A stretch of 64,000 nucleotides of DNA. It comes from Centropus unirufus (lineage: Eukaryota > Chordata > Aves > Cuculiformes > Centropidae). Made by a program: the position numbers and the translations under genes. The notes below the pieces were generated by a model. It did not search any database, was not told the DNA's origin, and saw only the letters and a program-made list of their open reading frames with translations. The stretch spans positions 3,262,756 to 3,326,755 of the forward strand of contig VYZI01000049.1 in the NCBI GenBank assembly GCA_013397695.1, read 5' to 3'. This document shows, piece after piece, positions 37,357-49,900 of this stretch. Each line of letters begins with the position of its first letter. Positions within the stretch are counted from its first letter, which is position 1.

Positions 37357-40300
37357 TACTGTTTTCCTTTGCATAACCATAGTGATAAAATGAGTTATAT
37401 CAACATAGCAAATAGTGTGTTAATTCATCACCCTACTTAATTTGAAAGAATTTCCCTGTTGGATACTGGTTGTACTAAAAACCAGGAAGAAATATAACAA
37501 GTGGTAGCAATGAATATCAGTAGAAAGTTCGAAGGAGAAAAGCTTCCTTTTTCAAATAAAATTGATTAGGCTTTATCAATAATATTATAGCATTTTTCAT
37601 TGCCAAATAGCAGTTGTGCTGACGTTTGCATACAGCTCCCCCCCATTCCTACTGCTGTCTCCTGACCTGTGAGTTCAATGTTTGGCAGTGAAGGTGCGTG
37701 TTCACTGCATTACGTACAGCTTATAAAATGTGCCACAGCTGCCTCGGATGGACTGGAGTTCTGAGGCAAGATACTGCTTATGCCAGCTGGCGCCTTGTCC
37801 AGCTACTATCCTACCTTGTGGCTTAACAGCCTTTGGAGCATGCAAGTATTGAGACCAGCTAATGGGGACACAACTGTCTTGTTTAAGTATAGGTCGAAAA
37901 AGTCACTAGTGGGGTCTTTTTAGTTTGGTTTGTTTTGGTGGGGTTTTTTGTTTTCTTTTCTTGTTAAAAGAAGTAAAACCAGAAGACCCTTCTGTTTGCA
38001 ATCCATGCTGGAACTGCTGAGAAGCATGGAACATGTCTTTGGTAGATAAGTCCTTTCTAGTCAGTGGTGGCGTTTCTTTGCAGCTTGATCAAGAGTTTGC
38101 TTTTTTCAAGCTGTGGATAAGCAAAGGGCAAAGGGTCTTCAGTAGTCACCACTGTAGAGAATGTTTAAACAAAAGAATAAAATCCAGTTTGTGCCAGCTG
38201 TTCCGAGTTCAGGCTCTCGGAGAGACAGCAGGATTTTCAGTTTGTAATCTTTGCACAAGATTAATGTTAATGGTACAAATAAGTCCTGTAGACTGTAACC
38301 AACTGCACATCTTTTTCTTCTTGTCCTATGAGTCATTGTTAAACAGAAATGTTTATTTATTTCCTCTGACATTGGTTCTCTGAAAAGAATCCGAATGAAC
38401 AAATTCGAGAGATTCCCAAAGCAAGCACTATCAGGTCCTGCAGGCCTCAGGGCTCCCAGGCCTTTAACCTGAGAGCCCTGCCACAATTTCACGTCTTCTA
38501 GTTTCTTTACCTTTTCATTGAAAGAAATAATATTAAAATGTTTATGTGAACAAAACCCTGCTTGGTCTTCTAACACTACCCACCAAGAAATTCTCCTATT
38601 ATCTTTCTTGCCTGATAAAGCTCTCTGTCTTAAACATGGTTAGGAACACATTAACTCGTAACAAGGGAAGAATCCCCACAGAAATGATTGGTGGTTTCAT
38701 CTTAATATTCTCATTCTTCATAACCATTATCTGTATTTATTAACTCCCAATTTCAGATGTAATTCTTGCATGTTCTTCTGCTATATATTTTTAATCTTTT
38801 TTTCTTTTTTTTTGCCTTTCAGTGGAAGTGAGGTGTGCTGTTATGGCATAACATCAGGGCATTTATGATATCAGGGTTAAACAGGGTGATGAAATGCTCT
38901 AAGTATTCAGGACTGTGTTATCAGTTGCTCATACTTGCTAAACGGATTGAGCAGAACTGACCTGGTATTCATTGCTTTCTTGTTAGAAACTATCAAATAG
39001 ACTCGAGTTTAGATTTCTATGTAATGAAACTAACTATATTGTCACTATTGTGTCATTACTTCTATTTAGTGCTTTAGTTACAGTAATTACTGTATATAAT
39101 TTCTCCAGGCCTCTTTTACTCATCTTCCTAGGTTGAATCCAGACCTAGGCCTGACTCATATGGAGCTCAACAAAGCTCTCTCTGGAGTCTGTTTATTTAA
39201 TTAACTTATTCTGAGTGCATTTAAAAGATTTTTATTCACAGAAATGTTCAGCTCCTTAAAACTGATTTATCTGGAAAATTAGCTTCTGAAAGGAGCAAAA
39301 TTATACAGCTCTGTTTTCAAGCCATTGCCACTCAGGCTCTAAAACACTTTCAGATAGCATGCTAAATGGAATTACTGTGACAAGGAGTTAATCCAAGTCT
39401 AATGTAAAAGATGGTACAGAGGAGGAATCACCAATTTCATTAGAGAAGGAACTGTTTTTCATTGCAGTTTAGAGCTCAATTTCTCTTTTTTTTCCCCTTG
39501 AAAGTGATTTTTTCTTGTTTATTATGGCAACTCATGAAAAAGCTCAGTGCTTCTCAGCATTGCTGAAAAAATTCAAATGTATTTAACATATCTTCATCTT
39601 TACTAATGATAATATCAAATTACAGAATTGAGCTTAGTATCTGACTTGATGAGAGTTGGTTTCTATTAAAGAAAGTAAAAGTTGTCTGTTATTGTTCCAC
39701 TTTAAGTAAATTAAGTCTTCCAGCCAAATACAACGTTAGAGCAACGACTCATTATTTAGCAGTGTTTTGTACATCTAGAGTCAGCGCAAGATCAGAACAC
39801 AAAGTTAATGCCATTTTTGTCTGATTGTTGTAGTAGTTGCTCTGCTTAGGCAGTGATGCCCACTCGGAGATATTCAATAAGGAAGTGGAATTCAGGTGTA
39901 ATTTCACAGAAAGCAGGCATGCCATATGTTGTTTTCTCTCTATGAAAGTATTAATTGGCATTAATTATATTAAGCATTCATTTTATCAACATCTGTTTTG
40001 ACAGGTGTTGAAGTACTATCAGCTGGGCGAGTGAACACATGGCTGGAGTAGTTGGCAAGTTGTCAGTTAAGAGTTAATGCGTTTAAGAGTCAAAGTTTGG
40101 GCTTGTATGTCATGATATCAGTTTCCAGTGGACTAAACCATGCTTCAGAAATAATTATTTGTAGATTCCAGAGCATGCTTAAGGCCTAGTTCCCGTCCCC
40201 ATCTCTCAGTCAATAAGCCTGTTTAGATTACAATGCTTTGTACTCCCTGGACTGATTGTTGTTGTCACTTGAAGTGAGCTGGTAGCTCATTATTTAACTT

Positions 40301-41159
40301 GAATTTAGAACACATTCTAAAGTTCCAAAACTAAAAAAAAAAACCAAAACAGTTCTGTGCAGGCCAGTGTGAAATGCTCCCATGTGGTATTGCTGTTTGC
40401 CGATTCTATGTTATGGCTGCTTAAAATGTACCCATGTCTAAACAAGCTATAGGAAGCCAGGTCCAAAGCTTTGACCAATGTTTAAGTGCTGGTAATCTGC
40501 CTGTAGTGAGGTAAATAAAACAGAGCAAATTAAATGCTCTTCTCAAACAGGGGTGCAGTCCAAAGAAACACATCCGTATTCCTCCAAGCTACCTTGTATG
40601 CTATGGCTCACAGCATTTACAGAGTGAGCCTTTTGTTAACTGCTCAAAAAAACCCACAGGCTTTTCTTGGTCCTCATAAGCTTTTATTACACGGATTTGG
40701 CTGGGGTAACGTTGAAGTCCTACCCATTCCCGTGATAGAATCTGGGTCTAGGTTGGATGTTGAAAATACTTACTAGAAAAAGAATTTTTAGGTCACCCTG
40801 CAACTTTTCTTAGACTTCAAAAGGCCAAATTAACAGCTGTACTATGATATCAGAAGACTGCGGGTATCTGCCATTTAGCAACAGATTGAATGCCAATACA
40901 ACTACACATTGGTTTTGTAATACTGTGTGTGTTTAATTGCTGTGATATGTACAAATGGTGGAAGTCAGGGAAGAATCAGCTCAGCACTTAAGTTATAACA
41001 CACCCTTGCCATTGGACATTATCACCCAACAAGACATCAGAGAATTATTTCTACACCCTCCAGCCATATACAATAAAACCACACAGTTTTGTGAAGAAAA
41101 AAATAAAAATATATAATTGATTCATTACCTAAATGTCATGGGAATTGAAGTTCAAACAA

Positions 41160-41240
41160 AAACTAAAAACTATAAATTAAATATATAAAAATACATATAA
41201 AATATATAAATAAATTAAACTATAAACTGAAAACCTGAAT
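41160..41240. repeat. Low-complexity AT-rich tract
   Basis: About 80 bases are made almost only of A and T, with recurring 'ataaatta' and 'atataaaa' units (for example 'aaatatataaaaatacatat'). It is a local low-complexity region with no coding potential. Confidence 0.8.
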
Positions 41241-43407
41241 TAATGGTGACTTCACCTGGCACAGGTGTAGCGGTACCTCTCCAGTGCCTCCTGCTACTTT
41301 AGGCCCTGGGCTGTTGCAGAGGAGAGCTGCACTACTCATACAACATACATACTTGTCCTCATTAGAACGCTTGCTTATCTATTTCATTTTTGGCATCTTT
41401 TTATGCAAATCCTCATCCCTCAGTGAAAAGAAAATATCCTCGTTTTCTCATGATTTTTCAGAATTGTCCAGTGACTCCTGAAAACTGGCAAATACGTGAA
41501 CCTCTCAGTCTGTATGAAGTAATTTGAGGAGTTTACAACACTGAATTTATGTGGTCTTTTACAACAAGTTCTATGAATCCAAAAAGTAACAAGTAACTCC
41601 TGAAACATGAGTAAGGTGGGCTGGGATTACTGTTCAGAGGACAGTTTGTGTGTCTAAAAATGTGCCATGTAATCCTTGTGAATAGTGGCTATTGCAGCTT
41701 CTTTCTGTAGCAGAAGCAGGGAATTTGCACACCTACCAGAAATCATTCATGCCCTTCATCTATCTGCTGTCTCTGTCTTCCTGAACTATAATCACAAAGT
41801 AATTTAGGTTTAATACCCGGAATCCAAGAAATGTGTTTGACAACAAATGTCGTGAAGTTTATATCTTTACAGAAAAAAATTAGATGGTGCTTTTGAAGCA
41901 TAGTCAGTCCTCAGCATTGCTTTTTTGGCATCCGCTGTAGGTGTCTGTTGGAGTTTTTGGTTCTTCTCAGCTGCTAAGAGGCAATAGAATTCTTCAGAGG
42001 AATTTCTTGTGGAGATCATCACACTGAGAAACCACTTTTGAAACAATCATGCAGGTTCATTGCTGGAGAACAAAGGCAGGTTTCTTCTGCTTTCTACCAG
42101 TCAGGATCCCATTTGAATGCTTTTGTGAGTTTGTTTATGCATTTTTTTAATAACAAGAATGTCAGTGTTGTATGATTTGGATCTGTTTCAGGAATGATGT
42201 CAGTTTGAGAGGTGAATACTTGGAGTGAATATTTTTATGCGATAATACAAAGTTCATGGGGCTTAGATGATTAGACTTGAAACATTTCACTCTTACAGCA
42301 GGAGCTGCAGTTGCAAGGAGCAGTTTGGGGCAAAAACTGGTATGGACTTAATATGTGTGCATCTGTGCGTATATAGGTAAGAAAATTTATGTGTTGCCCA
42401 AGATGAAGTGACTGTTTGCAAAGATGTGTTTCTGCATGGACTTCTTTGGGGTTTTTTTTTTTAATTAAGGGAATTTAGTTAAGGAATCTATCACTCATCT
42501 GAAAAAGGAGAGGAAGAGAATGTGGGAAGCAAGGCTTTAGTAGTTCTTACGGAAAGAGTGGCATGAGGATACAATTCTTGTGGTCTGAGCTAGCTCTGTT
42601 TGTCTCCAGTCCTCACAGCTCTTACTTTTTCCTACATGCTGCCCCCAATCTGCTTGTTACTCCTTTTCCTCCCTACCTAGCATCATATTGCCTGGAACTT
42701 TCCTCCACATAGTGATATATTAAGTATTTTAGAATTTATTTATTTTCACCTCTTTGTCATATGCTGAATAAAATATTCCCAACCAAGTTCATTCACACCA
42801 GACTTTAAAGGTAACTTCCACTAGGCTGTCAAGTGCTAGTGAGGAAAAGGTGAATAGGGAAATACCAGTCCTTTTGGAACCTGTACATCCTTAATCTGTT
42901 TGCACTCTGTTAGTGAACCTTAAGAGAAAAATAAATGAGAGATTTTCTGTTGGCTTGTCGGTCAGGCTTTATGCAAGCTTGCCCAAGTTTAAGTATTTCT
43001 TGCCATGATGCACCAGATATTTGCTGAATTGTTAGTTGTGCGTTGCTCATTGTGTTAGTTGTACATAAGTGTTGTTTTCCTAATAAACTGAATCATTGAA
43101 AGTGAACCTCAAAATAATTCATAACTTTTAAGCATGCCTGTGTGAAGGTGTTTCAGCTATGAAGATGAATCACCCTGAATTTATGAATCACCTTGCTGCC
43201 TGAATGGCATCGCCCTGGAGATGCCAACACCACACGGAGCACACAGACTTGTTTTGGGCAGAGCAACATTACTTCACAATTTAGTGCCCATGTCTATTAA
43301 ACTTGTCCAATATCTTGTGAAATAGTTTTTTTCCTTTCTGCTTTGCTCAAATTCATTATTAGCACTGATTTTCTTTCTGGAGTGAATGTTAATATTGCTT
43401 CTTCAAA

Positions 43408-44024
43408 GATGAGAAGCTCAACATGAGCTGGCAATGTGCACTTCCAGCTCAGAAAGCCAAACGTGTCCTGAGCTGCATCAAAACAAGTGTGACCAGCAGG
43501 TTGAAGGAGATGATCCTCCCCGTCTCCTCTGCTCTGATGAGACTCCACCTGAAGTATTGTGTCCAGCTCTGGAATCCCTAACATAAAAAGGATGGGGATC
43601 TGTTAGAGGAAGTCCAGAGGAGGCCACAAAGATGATCAGGGGGCTGGAGCACCTCCCATATGAGGACAGGCTGAAAGAGTCAGGCTTGTTCAGCCTAGAG
43701 AAGAGAAGGCTCCAAGGAAGCCTTATAGCAGCCGTCCAGGCAAGCTGGGGAAGGGCTTATTATCAGGGAGTGCAGTAATAGGATGAGGGTAACAGTTTTG
43801 AGCTGAAAGCAGGTAGATTTAGATTAGACACTAGGAAGAATTTTTTTATTTTTATTTTTTTTCTGCAAGGGTGGTGAGGCACTGGCACAGGTTCCTGTGA
43901 GAAGTGGTGGATGAGGGTTTGAGCAACCTGATCCAGTGGAAAGTGTCCCTGCCCGGAGCAGGGGATTGGAACTAGGTGATCTTTAAAGTACGTTCCAACT
44001 CAGTCCTTTTTATGGTTCTATATG
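43408..44024 (+). mobile_element. CR1 LINE fragment, about 0.6 kb, sense
   Basis: It opens with 'gatgagaagctcaacatgag' and follows CR1 ORF2 through 'aagccaaacgtgtcctgagc', 'cacctgaagtattgtgtcc' and 'gaggacaggctgaaagagtc' to 'gtggtgaggcactggcacag'. It ends at 'gatctttaaagtacgttcc' plus 'tatggttctatatg'. A T-rich insertion ('tttttttatttttatttttt') at about 43842-43862 interrupts the 'ggaagaattcttc' block. Stops and a shortened segment after 'gcagccgtccaggcaagctg' show decay. Confidence 0.93.
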
Positions 44025-46489
44025 GAGCTAAGCTAAACAGATGTTGGGCTTTTAATGAACTTTTTCACTCATTCCCATTGGTGCTTCTCTTTCTTGACGG
44101 TAGTTTAACACTCTATGGTGGCATTTTCCTTCTCTGTAGCAATTATCATTTCATCTTGAAAGTTATGTGCATTAAGTTGCTTCTTTCTCATAAATGTGGA
44201 GTGGTTCTAAACTACCTCAGACCTTCTTATGAACAGGTAGGAGTTTCAACTAAAGTTAAAGCTTTATTGCAGTCATTGAATGTTCTTTTAAGTGCATGTA
44301 TATGTAGCAAAACCAGCCTGCCAGATCCTGATTGCATTTCCAGGAATATTGTCTCTGGAGTAAGACATGCGACTAGGATGAATTCACAGCCACACCCATT
44401 CAGGCTCATCCCGGTACCTCTTTCAAGGGAAACTTTTCAGGAGCACAGCTTCTGATATGGGAAGCACTGCAACTTTCTGATCTCGGCTCTTTGAAGGAAC
44501 ATGATATTGCCTGCACTCGACTACTTTCATCTCTCATTTATTGTGATAACTGCCATAGAAATCATGTCATCAGACCTTCTTTCCTGGCTGTTAGCAGGAG
44601 CTGTGCTACTACATAGGAGTCTGCTCATCATATTACAATAAACCACACATGACAGGTTCTGATGACCTTGGTGAAGTTTTATACCGCAACGGACACGCGT
44701 TGCCAACCTTTTGGGCTGATTAGGTTTCAGGTAAAGTGGTGGTTGCAGATTGTGCTGCAGTGATCCCATCAGTAACTTTGGGAATTGTCTGGTTTTGTAA
44801 GTTATCCATTTCACGATCCGCCAAACCTTGTTAGTACAGATTTCCTTTTCACCAGCAGACGTGCACATCATCAAATGGACATTGGGTAACATGGTATATC
44901 CTATGAGCATCTCGAAAAAGAAGCATCGCAATTATTTCCTTAGTAAAAATCTGTATTTGTAGTCAAAGGCATAGAATTACGAAGCTCTAAGCTATTCTGT
45001 GCCTGCTTTAGCCTTCTATTAAGGGTTTGTATTAACAGCTGGTAAGCAGAGGATTCAAGAGTGCAGGGAAGGGATTTCTTTTCTGAGTTTCAAAAAGCAG
45101 CAAAACTCCACAGAGTGGATGCCCAACCAGGCAATGCTCAAAGCAAATCATAAGGTGAAACTGTTATGCTTCGTATTTATAGCTTTGGGGATTCTTCTTT
45201 AAAGTATTTAACTTCACAGGAAAATACAGAATATATTTAAAATAGTGACAATTGGAAATGCACCTTTTCAAGAATGAGAGGGGTTTGATTTTAGAAATAA
45301 AGTGATCTTTTGTGTTTAACTGCTTGTCTGTGGTTCTGTTTAAGATAATGGTCGAACCTGTCTGGTGCTGCTCACATATTGCATGTGAGAACAGAAGAGT
45401 TTTGCCAAAACTGGATTGATATGCCAGTATGGCAAGCAATCAATATGATCATTGATTTATTAACGCATAATTATGTGGTTTAAATATCAATATAGAGAAC
45501 AATGGTGATTTTCACAGTGACTTTCAGGCCAGTGGGTATCCATGAAGCTACTGGGAATGTTGAGAGCAGCTGCTATAGGTTGCTACCAGAATGCCACTGC
45601 ACCCTCTGGAAAAAGCATATGGATGAGTGCTTCACTTTATTTCAAAAAAACAAGGGAGCAAATCTGAGGCTTGGGAATCCAGTTTCAAGTGAACAAAAAT
45701 GCTTGATGATTTTTTCAGGTGTATTTAGCACGTGATTTCCTTTGGAATGCTATGAAAGGTTTACCTTTGGACTGCTATCAAAGTCGGGAGCACTGCAGGT
45801 TTGATTCATGAATATTAGGCCTTTATCTGCCTGGCTTACCAGCCTCACATATGGAACAGAATTTTTTTAAGCCTTGCCTGAATTTCAGAACTTCATGCCC
45901 TAAAGCACTGACTGTTCTCCACTAACAACAATGCAGTCCTCTGTCCTGTAACCTTTTAAGCAGTTGTCAGTATGTAATGCTATTCCTTTTATAATCTTTG
46001 CTACCTAGAAAGTGGTCAAATTTGAACGATGGAAGTACGAGAGGAAGTTGTGTGATCAAGCTGAGGTACCGCAGCAAAGCATACAATGCTGTGATATAAG
46101 TAAATTTCATTTCTTTTTTGTGTTCATTAGCCAGACTATAGTTACCAAATTTGATAGGTATTGTTAGGTTTTGAGAGTTAAACCAGGTTTTTTTAAGTCC
46201 AGAAGCTGAAATAGTCACAAATCGTTGCTCACCTCAACAACAAACTGACTGCTGCACAGGTTCCATTCCAGCTTGCAGAGAGGATGCAGGCCAGTTGTTA
46301 CCGATGTAATTGTGGAAATGCTCACTTCCATAGCTCTGTTTGTTCAAACACCTCCCTATGATTTTTGGATGTGTATATGGGAGGTGGTGTTGCTCAGCAC
46401 TGAAATATCACTGTCTCCAGGATAAAATCAACTTACCTAGAGGTGGTGTTATTAGAACATAAAAGTCATATTTGGTTTCCTATCTCTCG
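44025..46489. other. Intergenic (or distal UTR) sequence with no recognised gene
   Basis: This stretch is AT-rich with open frames (43976-44455 plus, 44527-44931 minus) of 130-160 codons that match no domain I know; the first begins inside CR1. The only structured item is the first copy of a local direct duplication at 44908-45005. Confidence 0.6.
44908..45005 (+). repeat. Local direct repeat, copy 1
   Basis: About 95 bases beginning 'catctcgaaaaagaagcatc' match a second block 1.9 kb downstream with roughly nine substitutions or small indels. Shared segments include 'aagaagcatcgcaattattt', 'aaaggcat' and 'gaattacgaagct'. Flanks on both sides differ, so the duplicated unit is short. It is not CR1-derived as far as I can see. 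Confidence 0.9.
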
Positions 46490-46790
46490 AACATTTATTT
46501 CTTTCTGAGAAAGCCACCTACGTCCTCTGACAACCCAGTTTCTTTGAGCTTTTGGTGAGAGGTATGGTCTGCCAGCTCTGACATCACGTTTCTAGTGGTT
46601 GCTCACAGCAGAGATTCTGTGAAGAACTTTATCAAAAGCTTTTAGGAAACTTAAATCTATTATTACCAACTAAATCACTGGTATCCATGTGCTCATTGAC
46701 TTCTTCACGCACCAAGTGTATTTATGAGGTAGTTGTTTCCTCTTCAAACGCCATTCTGAGTTTTCCTATTGTCAGATTACTGAGGAGGAA
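46490..46790 (-). mobile_element. Ancient CR1/L3-like reverse-transcriptase remnant, antisense
   Basis: The block 'gaactttatcaaaagctttt', then 'aggaaacttaaatctattat', 'ccatgtgctcattgacttct' and 'aaacgccattctgagttttc' resembles, in reverse complement, the reverse-transcriptase region of old CR1/L3-type LINEs (the stretch encoding the KAFDKV-type region). No terminus is preserved and the edges are guesses. It is much more diverged than the other CR1 copies, so this call is by resemblance only. Confidence 0.5.
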
Positions 46791-46837
46791 ACAGAGATCT
46801 GTCTTCAGATTGGTTGGGTCACGCGTGTGCTGAGACA

Positions 46838-46960
46838 CATCTGGAAAAAGAAGCATCGCAATTATTTCCTTAGGAAAAATCTTTGTATTTGTAATGAAAG
46901 GCATGGAATTACGAAGCTATAAGCTATTCGAGATAGCTTAGCTCTAAGCTATTCTATCCT
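46838..46960 (+). repeat. Local direct repeat, copy 2, with internal duplication
   Basis: This block starts 'catctggaaaaagaagcatc' and is the partner of 44908-45005 in the same orientation. Near its right end it carries an extra 26-base segment, so that 'aagctattc' and 'aagctattct' occur twice around 'gagatagcttagctc'. That looks like a small secondary tandem duplication. It lies directly after the old LINE remnant at 46490-46790. Confidence 0.9.
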
Positions 46961-49900
46961 GTCTTCTATTCCTAGAAGACAGGAGCTGCCACTTGGAGTG
47001 TGTGTGTGCCGCCTGCAGGTAATTGGTGTGCCCCCCTATCAAAGAAGCCCAGCTGTGGAGTAGCCAGGGCGGGTTCATCATTCGCCTGGAGAGCCAACTC
47101 CTCTTCAGTGCGTCTGCTTCCCTGTCTGCTCTTAGCTCCTGCCTCATGGCTCGCTTATTCTCAAATTGGGCAACCTACTGCCTGGAGCTCATGTGCAGGG
47201 CAACAGCATAAGTCAAGACTCAGCTGTGCTGGTTTCATGTAAAGACTTCTTTGCCTGCAGGTCAGGAATACTTGTCCATATTTCTGCATACCTGATGTAC
47301 ACAAATGGCTTCAAGCAAATCAGCTGCGTGCATCCACACGCTTGGCTAATGAGAGATCCCTAATTTGATTCAGAGGATTTGTGAGCTTTGAAAATGTGGC
47401 CTGCCGTATTCCTAGGTAGTAGGCTTTGTTCCAGATTCCGGGGCTGCTCTTTGAAAACCGTCTGAAAGTAAAAGTGATTCTGGCAACAACTAATTGCCCT
47501 TGCCTCGGAGGCTGCATGAGAACAAGTCTGAGCTCTGTTTGGGGTGAGGAGAGGGGCTGTTTGACGAATGGCCTGAGTTCATGGTTTCATTAGGCAAAAA
47601 ATGTATAAAGAGATCATGCACACACAAGTGTACCTGAATCTATCAGTGAGGGGCATGGGAAGAGTATTAGAAATGTGCTTAGGGCCCACCTGAGGCTCCC
47701 TGGGGCAGTTCTACAAGTCCGTTCTGTTTCATAAGGCAATTTGGTCTTAATCCATCATTTTAATGTATTCAGCTGACACCAATGTAAGGATCTCAAAAGG
47801 TCTTGCTTTCCAACAGGCTCATGGAATGAAGATTTAAGATGTGTATTTTTAGGAGATGAAATGCATCTATTTGCACCGCGTTCTCTGACAGGCGTGTCCT
47901 TTATGCTGTGTGCTCTGTGCTAGACCACTACATAAATATCCTTGTTGTCTTAATTCAGACGTAACATTATCACACTCTATTATCAACTGCTGAGTGAAAA
48001 GATATTTTTGCTAAGGTGCTGACATAGTGTACTTTTATTGCTGCTTGCACCGTTCAGACTTCAGAATCACACAATGGAAGTGACACTTTCTGTTATAAAA
48101 GTATTTTTAAGCTAATAATTTCACCATCAATAAGCAGATAGATGAGTTTTTGTTAATATAAATGGAAAATATGTCACGATGCTCTTTTAACCATGTTCTA
48201 TCTAAGCTGTATAGCATCGGTAGAAGTTTGTTGTCGGTATATGAGCTTAAATTATAGCTACATTTTGATTTTTCTGGTAATTAATGATAATGTAAAGCAG
48301 AAACAACTATCCTTGGAAGCGATTGGAATGAGGAAAGGAATTACCTGTGCTTTTGATGCGTAGTATTGTTTAGGTTAAAACCTACTAGGGGGATAAAAAA
48401 GCCCTGCCTTTGCAATTGAGGCTGTTAGAAGAAATGTGTTTTTCAGCAAAAACCCAGGAGGTAGCACTAGGGGTACACAAATGTTTCCAGTCAACAGCTT
48501 TCCAGCTGATACGTGCACCTGCTTTCCCATATGTTTAATGGTATTGCTTTCTTGTCCTGCTCCCAGCAGCTTCCCTCTTCTTTGTGCTGTTTTACCTCCA
48601 GTGTGGAGAGCTTCCTGGCGATGTCAGTTCTGTTCTCTTGACTCTCAAGTTGCAGCTACTGAAAGGGAAAAGAAAAAAAAGCACATCATTACAACACAAA
48701 CATTTCCTTTGTCCGTGTTCTCATATAGGACTGGCCAAAGGGATTTTTAAATGAAAGGCAATATAGATCGCTCCCTTATCAAAAGCCTCGTTCCTGACTG
48801 CAGACCTGTCAAAGTATTTGGGCAGAGAAAAAAATTAATGCAGAGCTGGTAAATTGAAGGTCTTAACGAACCGGGGAAAGGTTTGTCACAATCGAGGTTT
48901 AGTATTAGCCCCGATTAGAGCAGCCAGCAAGCTCCAGTATTCTGTCCAATTTTCTGAAACTGGGGGCAATGATAGAAGCATGCATACATTATCCTGCATG
49001 TTTTGAGAGATCTGAATTCCCCATTAAACTGACCTTTCTGCTCGTTTCAAACTAGACAAGGCCCTATGGCTTGCAGCAAGAAATCCTGTAATCTTCTGGC
49101 ATTTGTCAGATTCGGGTTTGACTGGTGGTCGGTTTCAACACTTCTGCTGCTTCTCTCACAATTGCACATAATCTGTTGGGGTGATGGGCCAATTTGGGGG
49201 GGTTTCAGTACATGACTAAGGTGATTAAAACATTTGCTTGAAAGAGGATGCTGTTACTCCCTTCATGTCCTTGTTAATGCTGACAGCCTTAGAAATACAA
49301 GCTGCAAGTGTACAAATACTGCAGGGCATTTTCTTCCTTGTTTTGCAAGCATTAACTCTGAACAGCTCCCAGTGGTAGCTGTTTAGGGAAATGACTGTCC
49401 CAATAACTTAAATGTAATGATTTCCAAGCTTAACTTTTATGCATTTCAATATTCTCTCAGTGGGATAAAGAAAGGAGAAGAAGGATTATTACTCATCTTC
49501 AGAAAATGATCCTTTGGCCAGATTTATGTATATGAAGGGGCCTGGCATTTTACTTTAGCTGTCATGATCTGTAGTCAAAGAGCTGCTCTCGTACTGGTTG
49601 CAAGGGTGGTTTTTTGATACCTGTGTGAAGGAGATGAGACAGGAAGGAGCTGATGGAAGATGAATATTCAGGACCACACCAAACAACTGACCTGCAAATA
49701 AGGTTGGTGTATGTAACAGTTTATAAGATCATGAGATGACAAAATAGTTCGGATCTTCTGTTTTCCAAGGCTGCCAAATCCTGGCTCACTGAAGTTTGTA
49801 GGTGTTTATAATACGCGGTCTGAATGTGATCACTACTTCTCTCCACTGATTGCCAGCCAAATCAACTGTACTGTCATGGGCTGAGACACAGCAGCAGGCA

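Larger units (their letters stand above)
35960..43407 (+). other. BTBD9 3' UTR (end unknown) and downstream sequence
   Basis: The transcript continues past the stop for an undetermined length. AATAAA hexamers on the + strand occur at 36258, 37351 and 37555, with more further on (for example near 38177, 40513, 41074 and 42766). None has downstream context strong enough to decide. No CR1 copy and no recognisable coding exon lies in this stretch. The longest open frame (38139-38576, minus, 145 codons) has no domain I recognise. A strongly AT-rich patch lies at about 41160-41240. Confidence 0.6.

Noticed and set aside
38139..38576. 145-codon minus-strand open frame downstream of BTBD9
   Set aside because: It overlaps another chance frame on the plus strand; no family features, and not supported by splice or poly(A) context.
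43976..44455. 159-codon plus-strand open frame
   Set aside because: It begins inside the 3' end of a CR1 copy and runs into unrelated sequence, so its start is an artefact of the repeat.
47000..47242. GC-richer open frames on both strands (80 and 67 codons)
   Set aside because: Overlapping frames in several phases with no domain; the GC content alone explains the lack of stops. It is not CpG-rich enough to call an island by eye.
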